This document shows positions 35,712 to 49,700 of a stretch of 64,000 nucleotides of DNA, one piece after another. Each line of letters starts with the position of its first letter. The first letter of the stretch is position 1. The notes beneath the pieces were generated by a model. The model had not been told where the DNA came from. It was given only the letters and a program-made list of their open reading frames with translations, and did no database searches. A program made the translations under genes and the position numbers. The stretch is from assembly GCA_019054805.1 (NCBI GenBank), contig JAHQIY010000006.1:1674001-1738000 (forward strand), in the 5' to 3' direction. The DNA is from Brachionus manjavacas. Taxonomy: Eukaryota; Rotifera; Eurotatoria; Ploima; Brachionidae.

Positions 35712-38325
35712 TTATTTCAATATTTTTAATTTATTTATTTTACGTAAAGGTCTAATTGATTGGTGATTGTCTCCATTACTAATCATAAGCGAGTTATTTA
35801 GAGGTGCAAATATTTTAGTTGTTCTCTTTGTTGAAGTTGTAGTTGTTTCTGAAGAATCTTTAAAGACCAAAAAATATTCTGTTAAAGGATACAGAAACGA
35901 ATTGAAAAATCTATTTTAATTTTCAGTTCTAATTTTAAATATTAAATTCTCAGTGATTAATGAGGACATTCTTTTTAATGCGACAATTACATATGTTTAA
36001 TTTAATTTTTTTTAAATGAATAAAATCAGAAAAATAAATCAGAAAAATAAATAAAATTCTATTAAAAATAGTTATTTTTAACTGTATTTTTATTTTTCAT
36101 TATTTATGCTTTTTTAATTATATATTTACTTAATACTTTTTTTCTTTATTTTACATTTCATCACCTTCATGACGTTATTATTTAAAAATTTAATAATAAT
36201 AATTAAAATACTCAGTGATTATTACTTCAAATTTAATTTATTTTTTTTAAATCTCAAAATGCATGAAAATAAATATTAAGCATCTTGAAATATTTTTTAA
36301 TTTCGAATTTTTTATTTAAATAGCCATAAATTAATAAAAACATTTGTTTGTGAACTTGATTTATTTTTAAGTTTGAAATTTTTAGAAAAATTTTTGTTAA
36401 AGTAATAGATTTAAAAAAAATTTCTTCCACGAACATTGATGAGATAAATGAACACATTTTAGAAAAGATCATTAATTCTACCCGAAAATGTGTTCCAATC
36501 CACACAAATAGGTCTTTTAAATCCAGCTTACCGAAAAACATTGTCTTATTTATCAAGGAACGAAGGGAAATTATAAAACTTTTCAAAAAAAAACAGGTTT
36601 CCTTGATTATAGATTAATTTTAATAAGCGTACAGTCTTAAATAATTTTGGAACCAAAACTGGCTAAATTTTATAAATAAAATGGAAAGAATACCCTATCA
36701 AGGCCTTTCTGGAAAAAAATAAATAAGTTCAGATCTAAAAAATGTTCAAAAAAAATACCATCATTATTTAAAGATGGTATTGAGTTTAATAAAGGTAAAA
36801 ATATAGAAATATCTTAAGTTTTTTTAATACAAGTCAATGACTTAAGTCATGACTTGTATAAAAAAAATTTTAGTCAAGTCATAACTTTGACTTAAATTTT
36901 TGTGACTTAGATTTAAAACTGTAACTTAAAAACAAGTCTGTTTTCAAATGGAAAATGAAAATTTCTATTAAGAAGTCATGTTAAATGATCTTTGAGAAAA
37001 AACTTAAGTTAAAACAAAATAAATTTCTCAAACGACTGTTTTTGCTATTTTGTGGCGATTTAAATAAAAAAATCCAAATTATAAAATATTTCAAGATGCC
37101 AAATATTTTATGCAGTTTAACATTAAAAAAATTAATTTTTGAATTTTATTTTATTTTTTGACGCAAAAAAATGCATATTGAGTGTGAGTTCATTAAATTT
37201 AGAAATAAAAATAAATTATTTTAAATTTTTAGATTTAAAATTTTTTGTATTAGAATTCATTCTATAATAATTGTTAAATTGAAAATATTTTAAATTGATA
37301 GAGTTAAAAAAGTTTTCAAAAATCTTCTTTTTATTACTCTGTTGTAATCGATTTACAAAACTGGTTTCAACTTCGAACCAGTTCCACAAACCGGTTCCTA
37401 AATCGAACAGGTTTCCCATTTCTACTTAAAATATGAGATTCAACTTCCATTCTTTAAATATCTTACCCTTAATATTAAGATTGCACCAAAAATGGTAAAA
37501 AGGAAAAATTAAAGTGAGTCAATTGACTTGACGTTATAAAAATTTTACGACGAGGTCTTCTCTTAAATTAAAAGAAATAAAATGACACAAAAAATTCTTT
37601 TCAATCAAATGATAAAAATGGCCTTACACTCTAGAGAATAAATACTATTTTTCCAACTTCCACCACAAATTTGTCCCCAATTTCCAGAGCATCTTGAGTA
37701 ACAAAAATGCGAATTACCATACTTTCCAAAGCTTTTTCCACAGAAGCAAAGTACGCTTAAAAATAAAATAAAATTTATAGTTTTCTAGATTGTTCCTCAA
37801 GCCTGGATCTAAAACTTTTAAAAACACTTAACCTAAAACGCAGAGCACAATTTCTGTGCTAAATAAGAAACTGTTAGTTTCGATTTAGAAGTCTATTAAA
37901 CAAATTAATTAAAAAAAATAAATCATTTAATTTAGAAATTAAATTTGAAAAAAATTTCGAATAAAATTATTAAATTATTTGTCTTTTTTTTAAAAAAACT
38001 TGAACACCAAAATCAATTCGTAATTTACGAGAGGGAACGTTTTGGTTTTATAAAATCCAGGACAGTGTTTTGGGATTTGTTGTTTTTGCTTATTCAATTA
38101 CCTGCTTTGAACGCCAAAATAATCAAACATCTGATCGGAACAAAGGATCTGACAAAGATTCAATGTCATGCTATGATATCCGATAAAAGATGGTCCCGTT
38201 AAGTCACGACTATACGAATCTTTGAAGCACCCAACATAACGTCTTTTAACAAGATAAGCTTTTGATAAAGTAGAAAATGAAATCAAGAGCCATAATGTAA
38301 ATGTTTCGGTTTTTTTAAGCTTCAT
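35712..38325 (-). CDS. Secreted WSC-domain protein, paralogue of the 20.6-kb gene
   Basis: Three exons on the minus strand with consistent phases: 38325-38102, 37755-37628 and 35857-35712, giving 165 residues. The signal peptide (LWLLISFSTLSKA) is followed by a WSC domain split across exons 1 and 2 (RRYVGCFKDSYSRDL..., LCFCGKSFGKYG..., CSGNWGQICGGSWKN). The last exon gives a Ser/Thr-rich tail (SSETTTTSTKRTTK). The WSC part is clearly diverged from the 20.6-kb gene, unlike the EGF exon. Intron 1 is about 350 nt and intron 2 about 1.8 kb with a LINE and an AAGTCA-rich repeat. The third exon is less certain: its acceptor (CTTTAAAG) is weak. Splicing of exon 2 to the EGF exon at 35681 is equally in frame. 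The ligand is unknown; WSC domains are thought to bind carbohydrate. Confidence 0.6.
36400..36800 (+). mobile_element. Jockey-like LINE linker fragment
   Basis: The plus strand contains SSLPKNIVLFIKERREIIKL-like sequence and FWNQNWLNF, matching the fragment at 19605-20000, in frames with stops. It lies antisense within intron 2 of the WSC gene. Confidence 0.6.
36828..36950. repeat. AAGTCA-rich repeat related to the 52-kb hAT MITE
   Basis: Shares CAAGTCATAACTTTGACTTA, then AATTTTTGTGACTTAGA and a terminal AACAAGTCTG with the right arm of the element at 51980-52279. The left end is not preserved in the same form, so it is probably a truncated copy. Confidence 0.6.
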
Positions 38326-38850
38326 TTTTAAAAAGTGATTAAATCGTTCAGGACCATTTTTAAAAAATCAAAAAAATCAATAATTAAAATTTTGTCTTAA
38401 TTAAAAAGTCCGATAACATAAAACTTTAAAGATATTTATTTCATTATTAATTTACAAAATGAACTAACTGTTCTTAAATTGACAAAATTTACCAATATTT
38501 ATTAGATAAATATAGAAAAAGATTGCAAACAATTTTATCATTGTACAAACATAAAAAAAAAATTTATAACTTAATTTGTTTTCTCATAAAAATAATATTA
38601 GGTAATGACAAGTTTTATCCTGGAGAGCAGGATACAAGAGCCTCATTATGGACATTAGAACGAGTATAAATAACAAATATGTTTATTTCTTGTTTCCCTT
38701 GAAATAATCATCAATTTTATTTTAAAAATAAAAATGTTTCGCCTCTCTCTTGAAAAATAGAAAGGTCCAAATTTTGTAGTCTTTTTATTTGAAAGTTCTT
38801 TAATGTTATTAACTCGTTTAGTGCCCAAAGAACCTTTTATGCATGAATTT
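38326..38850. other. Upstream region of the WSC gene
   Basis: AT-rich with no recognised exon or repeat. It should contain the promoter of the minus-strand WSC gene. Confidence 0.35.
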
Positions 38851-39000
38851 ATGTTACCAATTTTGCCTTATCGATAAGGTCACCACACAATTGGTTAATT
38901 CTATCGATAAACTACCGATAGGAAATATCGTGTATTTATCTATAATAACTATCATCTATTTACTATTATTAATTATTGCTTATTTGTCGATAAACCTAAC
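38851..39000 (-). repeat. ATCGAT-rich repeat, right copy
   Basis: The complement carries CCAATTGTGTGGTGACCTTA and AAGGCAAAATTGGTAAC, matching 32590-32780. Several ATCGAT motifs flank it. Confidence 0.55.
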
Positions 39001-39675
39001 TAAAACGATCTCTAAAAGTTGAAAAATGTTTTTTTTTATTTCAGTGAACAATTTTATAATTAAAGATGTATTTTTTTATTATTGTATTTTTTATTATTTT
39101 ATTGTCTTTCAAAAAAATAACTTATTTTTACACATTTTTGAGTGACTTATTTTTAAAAGCAAGAAAATTTTATAAATCTTAATAGCATAAAAAAAGAGTT
39201 AAAGAGTTTTTAATTTTATCTCAGCTAAATGTCAATTAATTTTTTTAAAGTTCGTATCTTTGACGCTCTTTGTCACCGCATCCAGATTGTTCAATTCTCT
39301 GATGTCCTATAGGTCTCCTAGTCCGTTTTTGTAAATAAGCAAACCTATCCGCGTCTGTTGTATAGACAGAATATAGACACGAAAAAAAATCTACAAAAAA
39401 AATTTAGAAAATTTTAATGATAGGAAAATATAGAGACTTTGACTAAAACTTAAAATTTAAAAGCTAATGTTTAAATTAAGCTTAAAAATGAACAAAAATT
39501 AATAAATATTATAAAAGTGAGGATATTGAAGCATTTTTAGAATGTTTAAGTAATTTACTAATTGATGAAGAAAATTGAAAAAAAATTAATTAGACTATTT
39601 ATTCATTTGTATAATTTTGAATTCGATATTTTTTCTTTCTATATTTTTTTTCTAGATTATTTATTTTTTCTAATC
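39001..39675. other. AT-rich spacer
   Basis: No supported feature. Confidence 0.35.
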
Positions 39676-39679
39676 ACAG

Positions 39680-40720
39680 ATCTACTCTCAATTACAGGAA
39701 AGCTAACTGGGAAAAATTTAAGAGAAGTCTGGACTCATGTGTTTTTAACTTGCTGCCAGTTAATATAACATTAACAGTCAAATTCCGCTCAAATACTAGA
39801 CGCAGCTAACTCTGCAATTCCTAAATTTCCATCAAAAAAATTTAAAAAATCTCTTCCGACCCCTATAGTCGAGCTAATTTCCAAACGCAAAGTGTTAAAA
39901 AAAGTCAAAAACATGACAAGTGCAACCAGGGCGGAGTGTAATAAGCTTACTAATAAAATCAGATTTGAAATAGAAAAATTCAAAAGCGAGAATTGGGATA
40001 CATTTCTTAAGTCTCTTGGGCCTAATCCAAACTCTTCCCGTCCTTTTTGGAAAAAAGTTAATTCGTTTAAAAAAAACTCCTCCGGCAATGTTATCCCCAA
40101 ACTGGTCCTCAATTCAAAAGAGTTTAAAACAGATTATGAAAAAGGTACGCTCTTCAAAGAGATCATTGGTGAAACCTTTACTCAAGAAAGAAATGATTCC
40201 TTTGACAATGACTTTCGAGACATGGTAGAAGGATTTATTTCAAATAAGGATTATCTGAAAGACAGTCTTTCAAAAAACAATAAGCTTAGTCTAAAATTTT
40301 TTGGAAAGCAAATACCTTACACTGACTCCCCAGTCTTCCTTGGAATTAAATTCGACCAAAGTCTTTGTTGCAACTCCCAGGTTGAATTCATTCGTTCTAG
40401 ATGCCATGATCGCGTGAATTTAATTAAAATTTTGTCACACAGACCGTGGAAGTTAAGTAAAAAAACCTTAAATGGAATCTATAACGCACTTATAGGTTCC
40501 ATTATAGACTATAGTTTTTTCATTCTACCCCGTGTCTCCCAGACAAACATTCAAAAACTGCAAGTAATTCAAAATACATTTTTTAAATCAATCTATCACA
40601 TACCATATGACACTCCGTCTATTCAACTTTCTGGCTTTCTCGAGGAATAAAAGATTGATAGAATTGAATCAAGACTCAGAATTCTGCTTAAAGAGTACAT
40701 AAAAAAAAGTTTATTATAAA
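39680..40720 (+). mobile_element. Jockey-like LINE with RT domain deleted
   Basis: From 39680 the plus strand reads KANWEKFKRSLDSC and other linker sequence. The open frame 39892-40650 (252 residues) carries the endonuclease-RT linker (ECNKLTNKIRFEIEKFKSEN, SRPFWKKVNSFKKN). About residue 140 it joins directly to the post-RT region (TDSPVFLGIKFDQSLCCNSQ, ALIGSIIDYSFF, IQKLQVIQNTFFKSIYHIPY). The whole catalytic RT is missing, yet the frame is uninterrupted across the junction. The copy cannot retrotranspose by itself. Confidence 0.8.
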
Positions 40721-40960
40721 TACACACTCATTATTTCACTCATAAAGGATTATATTGATGTTTTTGTTGAAAGCTAAAGAAGTTCTGAACTTAAAACCCT
40801 ACTTTGTAAAGTCCCAAATGAGCTCTTCCAATGGACAACAGTTTTTCTTTTTTCTCTTTCAAATTCTAATTAATTTAATTTAACTTTTTTTATGGACACT
40901 TTTTTTAAATTTTAAATACCAATGGCGAAAGGAATTTTATTACTCAAAGCCATATATTAT

Positions 40961-41195
40961 GGTTATTACTAAAACACGGACCTCTAGTTTTTAAATAAAA
41001 CACGGACCCATACTTATCTCCCCCATTAATACTATGCCATTTGTCCCCCACCATTTTTCTAGTACAAAATTTTACCAGCTTTTACGCATTACAAAAATCT
41101 AAACTCTAGCACATTTGGTTCGTTCTTCATTTTGATTTCAAATGGCATAGTATTAATGGGGGAGATAAGTATGGGTCCGTGTTTTAGTAATAACC
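40961..41195. repeat. 235-bp MITE with long inverted ends
   Basis: Ends are GGTTATTACTAAAACACGGA and its complement. The inner arms CATACTTATCTCCCCCATTA then ATACTATGCCATTTG also match perfectly in inverted order. The left arm has an extra 30 bases that duplicate AAAACACGGACC. There is no coding content. Confidence 0.8.
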
Positions 41196-41234
41196 TTTAT
41201 TATATATATTAAATAAAATATTAAAAAAAAAAAG

Positions 41235-41815
41235 AAGTTGCGTCAGGAAATCATTCGCTCATTTTGATTGTAAGTTATTTAGATCATTGTATTTTACTTT
41301 TGTTCGTCCTCTTTTGCGGTGCCTGGATGTTATCCAATTCTAAAGTCGGACTGTGAGAATGTTGAAAGGATTCAACGCAGAGCTACGAAATTTGTTTCTT
41401 CAGATAGACACAAATCGTATGAAAGCACATTGAAGGCTTTAAACATTCAAAATCTTGTGGAAAGAAGAAAAAGAGGTGATCTAATTCAATTACACAAGTT
41501 CATGCATGGAATAGAATTGGTTTAAAAAAGAAACAATTTTAATGTCACAAAAAACCAAGGAAAAGGTCGCTGCTTCAAATATCACAAAGACATTTTGAGG
41601 CACCAGCATAGACATAACTTTTTTTTCAATAGAACCGCTAGCATATGGAACTCGCTGCCATACAATTAGTTGATGTCCCCAATGTTAACAGCTTTAAAGC
41701 ACGCATTGATTGCTGGATGAGCAGCAATCAATCATATCAGCTGTCATAGTGTGCCTTCTCAGCACACTCGCTGGCTAGCCAGCTACAGTCAAAACTACTA
41801 CTACTATTAGAATAT
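41235..41815 (+). mobile_element. CR1-like LINE 3' fragment
   Basis: The frame 41319-41525 gives PGCYPILKSDCENVERIQRR, then ATKFVSSDRHKSYES and VERRKRGDLIQLHKFMHGIE. It is followed by the 3' UTR with CACTCGCTGGCTAGCCAGCT and a (CTA)n tail ending near 41810. This is the cleanest of three copies of this 3' end in the window. Confidence 0.8.
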
Positions 41816-43724
<1,909 letters not shown>

Positions 43725-45560
43725 ATGGCCTAGGTTTTAGATTAATTTTCTCATGTAAATATTTTACCAATGGAAATATTATACTCTTCTTTTGATATAA
43801 ACTCTCATTTACTTGTATTCAGTATTCATGTTTCATGTTTCTTTTTAAGTTAACTTGTTTCTGAATAAATATTTGCCATTAAATTATTTTTTTTAAATAT
43901 CCATCCGAGACTTATAAAAAAAAATAATTTTCTTTCTGGTGTATAGTTTGCCAATTTTGTTAAATTTTAAACCCTGCATACGGAGTTATTTTTTTGAATC
44001 CCCCAAAATTCAAGTTATTAATTTTTTTCATAAAAAAATTCAAATACAAATTCTTTATGAAAATATAGATTTTTTACCATGGATTTTTCTGCAAGTTTTA
44101 GCTATGTTTCATATAACAATCCGGTTTAAACTAAAAATTTATGGAAAATTTCGATCGATCAAAAGTTCGATCAAAAGGGACATTTTAAAATTTTAAAAAT
44201 GAAAATAAACTTAACATTACATGTCAAGTAATTGCTTTGGAAAAATATATTTCTTTTCTATTATTAAAAAAAATATTACAATTTTTATTTTGATCTTTTG
44301 ATCTTGATCTCAAACTTCAATTTGCCATATTTATGGAAATATTTAACAATAAATTGATAAAATTTATAAAATTTTATGTTAATTTTAAAATTTAAAATTT
44401 TATAAATATAAAATTTTTACAATTATAAATACTTAATTCAAAATTATCTAATATTTCTCTTCTATTTAAAATTAATATTTATTTGTTGAATTTAGTGAAA
44501 CTTATTTTTTTTTTGATCATCAAATTTTAGAAAGCTCAATTTTGTCAATTAAAATTAATAAAAAAAATTTTTTTTTGTAATTTTTGAAAGGTTCGTATGA
44601 AAATTCACAATGCCAAAAAGTGCAGAATAAGTGACGGATTTTTAAATAAGAATGTTTAAAAGTTTGAAAGGTAAAAAATGTTTTCCTATTGACTTTTAAA
44701 ATATTTTGTATTCATTTTAAAGATTTTATTAGTTAAGAAAATTAAAAAAATCTGGATGTTCCAAGGTTTATTAACAGAAAAAAGCCATCCGGGACACCAT
44801 GACCTATAAATGACACATAATTTTTTTTTAATTAAAAATTTTTTTTAATCTTTAAAATTATGAAGAACTAGTCGAATCCTAGTCGAAATAAAGTAAAGAT
44901 TTTATTCCCAAGTAATTCATAAAAATTTGATAAAATATTCAAAATCCTCAATCAGATAATCGATACTACTTAAATTATGATTTAAATTCTTTCAGTCATT
45001 TTTTGTCTATCTTTTTTTTAATTCTCAGGCGATGGTGTTTTAAAATAAAATGATAACATTATGTTTAAGAGTCTATTTTGAAAAGCATATTAGCCATATT
45101 TTTTAAAAAGTTAGTAACATCATTGAAGTTTTTGATTTCAAAATCAAAATTAATGCATTTTAAAAATAGAAAAATAATCGATTTTAGCTAGTTGAGCATT
45201 AATGAAAATAAAGTTAGATAAATGTTTTAAAAAACTGTACTTTGAATGAAGTAAATAAATAGAAAAGTTTTTTTATACTAAATAATTTCTTACTTACAGT
45301 AATAGACATGCTCCAAGCTTGTTTAGAAAAATTTTGATTCCAAGTCAATTAAAATTTGATGTAGCATCAATGTAAAAGAAAAAAATAACTGAATTTTCAT
45401 CGATAAAAATATAAATTTCATCGGTTTTTCATATATTTTAGTTAATTTTTTTATATCGAAATAAAATGAATCTAAAATTTATTATTCAATCTTTAACTCT
45501 CTATTTTAATTTAATATATATATAATATTTATGATGAAAATACAAAATTATTATAAGTCT
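43725..45560. other. Long AT-rich spacer
   Basis: Apart from the PRMT1 3' end I see no coding exon, RNA gene or definable repeat. The frame 43939-44196 lacks any domain. Confidence 0.35.
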
Positions 45561-45567
45561 GTTTGAC

Positions 45568-45680
45568 ATGGTTTAATTTTTTGTGTTTGAATTACAAAAT
45601 GTATCCAATATTGAAATAATATTGAAAAAGCAAATATTTTTTTCAGTTCAAAAAATAATTTTTAGAATTTTTTTATTTGA
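45568..45680 (+). repeat. Dispersed repeat, copy 1
   Basis: TGGTTTAATTTTTTGTGTTT followed by GAATTACAAAATGTATCCAA recurs, inverted, at about 60000-60105 with one or two mismatches. The family is unknown. Confidence 0.6.
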
Positions 45681-45774
45681 AATTAAACTCTTTAGTGAAA
45701 TAGAATGAATTTAATTTTTATTCGAAAATTTGAAAAAAAATACTGAAAATTCTTTTTTTAAATTTTTATTTTAT

Positions 45775-45835
45775 TTATTTATTTATTTGTTTATCTGTAC
45801 CGAGTTAATGCTCCTTTAAAAAAAAATTAAAAGAA
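45775..45835 (-). mobile_element. LINE 3' tail
   Basis: The complement reads AAAGGAGCATTAACTCGGTA then CAGATAAACAAATAAATAAA. This is the GAGC-loop-GCTC-type hairpin and (AAATA)n tail shared with the Jockey-like copies at 57.1 and 58.6 kb. No coding part remains. Confidence 0.55.
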
Positions 45836-46771
45836 AAAATGAAGAAAAAGAATTAAAAAATGATAAATAATTCATTTAGATTAAAATTTATATTCAATCG
45901 TTAAAAAACTCGGTCTAGTCGGTCTAGTAAGTCAAGTTAAAACAAAGCATTTTTATTTAAAACTATCTCAAGAATAATTAATTTTTACCGTTTGATGCAG
46001 TCATGATCAGGGCCACGTAAATTTTTGATCGAAAGGGAGAGAATTCAGTAGTAATTACTAATGAATCAAATACGCAGTGTAGGAAAACCAGCACTGATGT
46101 CGAAAGCTTTATCAAAGGAGTTGTATATAAATATATTGTTTTATATTTCACTTAAATTTTTAAATGATGCTTTATTTTCTATTTTACTCATAAAACATTA
46201 AATTTAATTATCAATACGAAGATTTTAATTATTTTCATGTGACAATTTGATTATTGATATGACGGGTTAATATGCAGCTTTTATTTATTTAAAGGACAAA
46301 TAGGTTAGTCGATTGTGAACAATTTGTATCAATATTTATTTTAATTAAAATTTCAACTCTCTTTTCTTTTTATATAAATATGAATTTTTATATTAAAATT
46401 AATTTCTGATTTGAAATCCTGGGGTCTTCAGCTTTCAGAATTCATTCTACTTTTCAAACCTTGATGATGAAGATCGGTCAATAAAAATTAATCTTCGAAA
46501 GTTGTTAGATTTTAGCTTAATGTATAGTTAGAAAAAAAAGTTTTTATTAACTTTTTATCATTATGAAAAAAAAACAATATAAATTGTTGAATTTAAAATG
46601 TTTCTATCTATTCTTATTTTTGAATTAAAAAAATTGACTTAAAATAAAAGCCAGCAAAATTAAAGTTAGTTTTGAGCTAAATTTTCATAGACATTTTTTA
46701 TTAAAAATAATAATTTTAAATAAAAATTAAAATTTTTCAAATTCATATTTTAAAATTGATGAATCGACACA
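45836..46771. other. Upstream region of ERLEC1
   Basis: AT-rich spacer with no recognised feature. The ERLEC1 promoter should be at its right end. Confidence 0.35.
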
Positions 46772-49700
46772 ATGAGATCGATTGCGCCTTTTTTAAGTAT
46801 CCTAGTCCTAGTGCAAGCCGAGCTTCTTGTTGACACCAAATCGGGCAATTTCGGTCTAGAAGATGATGTCCAGTTTTTGTTTAATTGGAATTCTTTAAGC
46901 AATTTTTTATCATTAGACGACGAGTTCAAAAAAAATGTGGAATTAATTAATATTAAAACCATCAATAATGAAAACTTTAAATGTGCTGTTCCAATCAATC
47001 CTGATAATCAGCTTAATTTTGATCAGTCGTCCGAGTCAGATTTAAATCGTATTCATACCTCAAGTCTCTTGTCCGAGTTTCACCAAAGAAAACTATGCTC
47101 ATACAGGGTAGTTTTTTTATCATAAAATTCCTTAAAATTAATGAAAAAAAAAAAATTCCTAAATTTATTAATTTTACTCGCTTAAAAAAATTAACTTTAA
47201 AAATTAATTTTCTATTTAGATTGAATCGTATTGGATTTATGAATTGTGTCATGGAAATTTTGTAAGACAATATCATGAGACAAAGACTGCAGGCAAGGTG
47301 ATCATAAGTGGCGAGTATTTTCTCGGCTACTTTGACCAGACTAAACAAGATCCGGATTATTTTAAACAAAGCAATGACAAATTAATTCCAAGCATATCAT
47401 GGAAAAATTTAAATGGTGTTAAAATTCCCACATATGCTGTCAAGTATACTGATGGTACTTCATGTGAAATATTAAAAGATACAAAGAGAGAAATCACAAT
47501 TTTTTATGGTAAAAATAAAGAAAAATTTTAATTTTTTAATTTTTCCTCTCAAATTAGCCTGTGACGAATTTGGTAATGATAACATTGTTGGATTCGAAGA
47601 AATAAGTTCATGTATCTACGAAATGATTGTTGTTTCTAAATGGATATGTGCACATCCGGTTTACAAGTAGAAAAAATTTACATTTTATCTTCTGGTCACT
47701 ACTAAAACTATTTAAAAGGGTTCCGGAAAAAGTACATCCATCGATCAGTTGTTTTTCGGATGATAACAGTTTAGCCAAGCCATTTGAATTGCTTAAAATT
47801 GAAGCTGAACAATCGGCTTTGAAAGCTGATCGAAACAAAGTTCAGGTAATTAAAAAAAGATGCCTCTGAAAAGATGCCTTGGATATTTAAATGCAAAATT
47901 CTCTTCCGACATGAAACTACCTTTCTAACCCGAAAATAAAATAATGTATAGTTTTTTATTAAAGAGCAAAAAGTCAAATTATTATCTAGTCATTTATCAT
48001 TAATGATTTATTTTTTTCAAAATATCTATTTAAATAAGAAAATGTTGATAACATAAATATTTTATTCCTAGAAAAATAATTCTTTTTATTATAGATTGTC
48101 TTATTTTGAATCAAAAAAATTAAAATTTTTAAAAAATTTTACAATAATATGCAAAATAAGTTTTTCTTTAATTTAAAATACGGTACTCCCTTATTCGATT
48201 ATGCTGCACCATAAATTAAGACACGCTTTTAAACCATGCACCAAAGTGAATCTCGCCAGTGCTAAAAATTTTTTGATTAAGAACGCATGGTCTGATATTA
48301 TTATTAAGGGTTGAGGGCCTCATCAGACTCTGAAATACTTAATTTAATGCGTCATCAAGAATTAAGTTTAAGACAAAAAAATCGAATTAATAAAAAATTA
48401 ATTTTTCTAATATTTTATTTTCTTAATTCTTGGTGCTGCACCAAATGTATAGTAAAAAAAATTTGTTTTTATTCTTAAGTATTTCAGAGTTTGATGAGGC
48501 CCTCAACCCTTAATGATACTATTTGTCCATGCGTTCTTAATCAAAAAATTTTTAGCACGGGCGAGATTCACTTTGGTGCATGGTTTAAAAGCGTGTCTTA
48601 ATTTATGGTGCAGCATAATCGAATAAGGGAGTACCGTATTTTAAATTAAAGAAAAACTTATTTTTCCTAGATAAAATTCTAATATTCTAATAATATTTAT
48701 TAATAATAATATTAATAAATTTCCAATAATAATTTTTTCAAAAATTAAATAAAAGAAAAGATTCTCATAAAAATTAGATTTTTTAATTACAAAAAGACAT
48801 TTTATGTATTGTAAATCGGTTGACAGCTTTTGAAAAGTGCTTTATTTTCCTTATTAACATCATTTTTTACTAAACTGTTTTGAAAAATTGTATAATATAG
48901 GGTCTGTAGAATAAAATGCTTGTTTTTGTTCAATATTTGCTTATCATCTTTGGGTTGAATTTTTACGCTAAAAAAATTTTTGGAAATTGTTTTTTGAAAA
49001 TTTTTTTATTGTATTTTAAATTAAAAATTATTTGAAATGTTGTTTTATTTTACAGTTTCGTTTTAGATGATATTAGGGTCATACTAAAACACTGATTCCC
49101 ACTTATTTTAAAATGTAAAAATATTTTTAAAAGTTATAACGTATCATTTAGTTTGGAATTTTCTGTACTCTTTGAAAATTTAATTAGCTTTTTTTCAAGA
49201 TTTTTATTTTTTTAATATTGAATTTTTTATATTTTTAGCCCCCTACTGACCAACAATTTTATCCGACCAACTCCCATTATTCTTGTAGAGAATTTCTCGA
49301 GCTTTCCAAAAATGTGTCTAATTTTTGTCCAAAAAGAATAGTTTTAATGATATTGCAAAAAAATTTTATTTTAAAAAATTTATTTTTGCTATCTTTTACC
49401 TACGTAACATGTTTTTCTCAAGGATGAGATATTCTTCCTGGAAAAAAAACTAGGCACATTTTGGAAAAGCTCGTGAAGTTCTTTACAAAAAAATAGGAGT
49501 TGATCGCATTAAATTGTTAGTCAGTAGGGGGCTGATTTATAAAAATAAAAAAAAAGTTAAATATTAAAAAAATAAAAATCTTGGAAAAAAACTAATTAAA
49601 TTTAATGCTGGTTAAAATTTTTACAAAATAAATTTTTTTTAATAAGATGACCAATAATGCTGGTCAAACATTTGTCGTTCATTATAAGAATGTTAATGAA

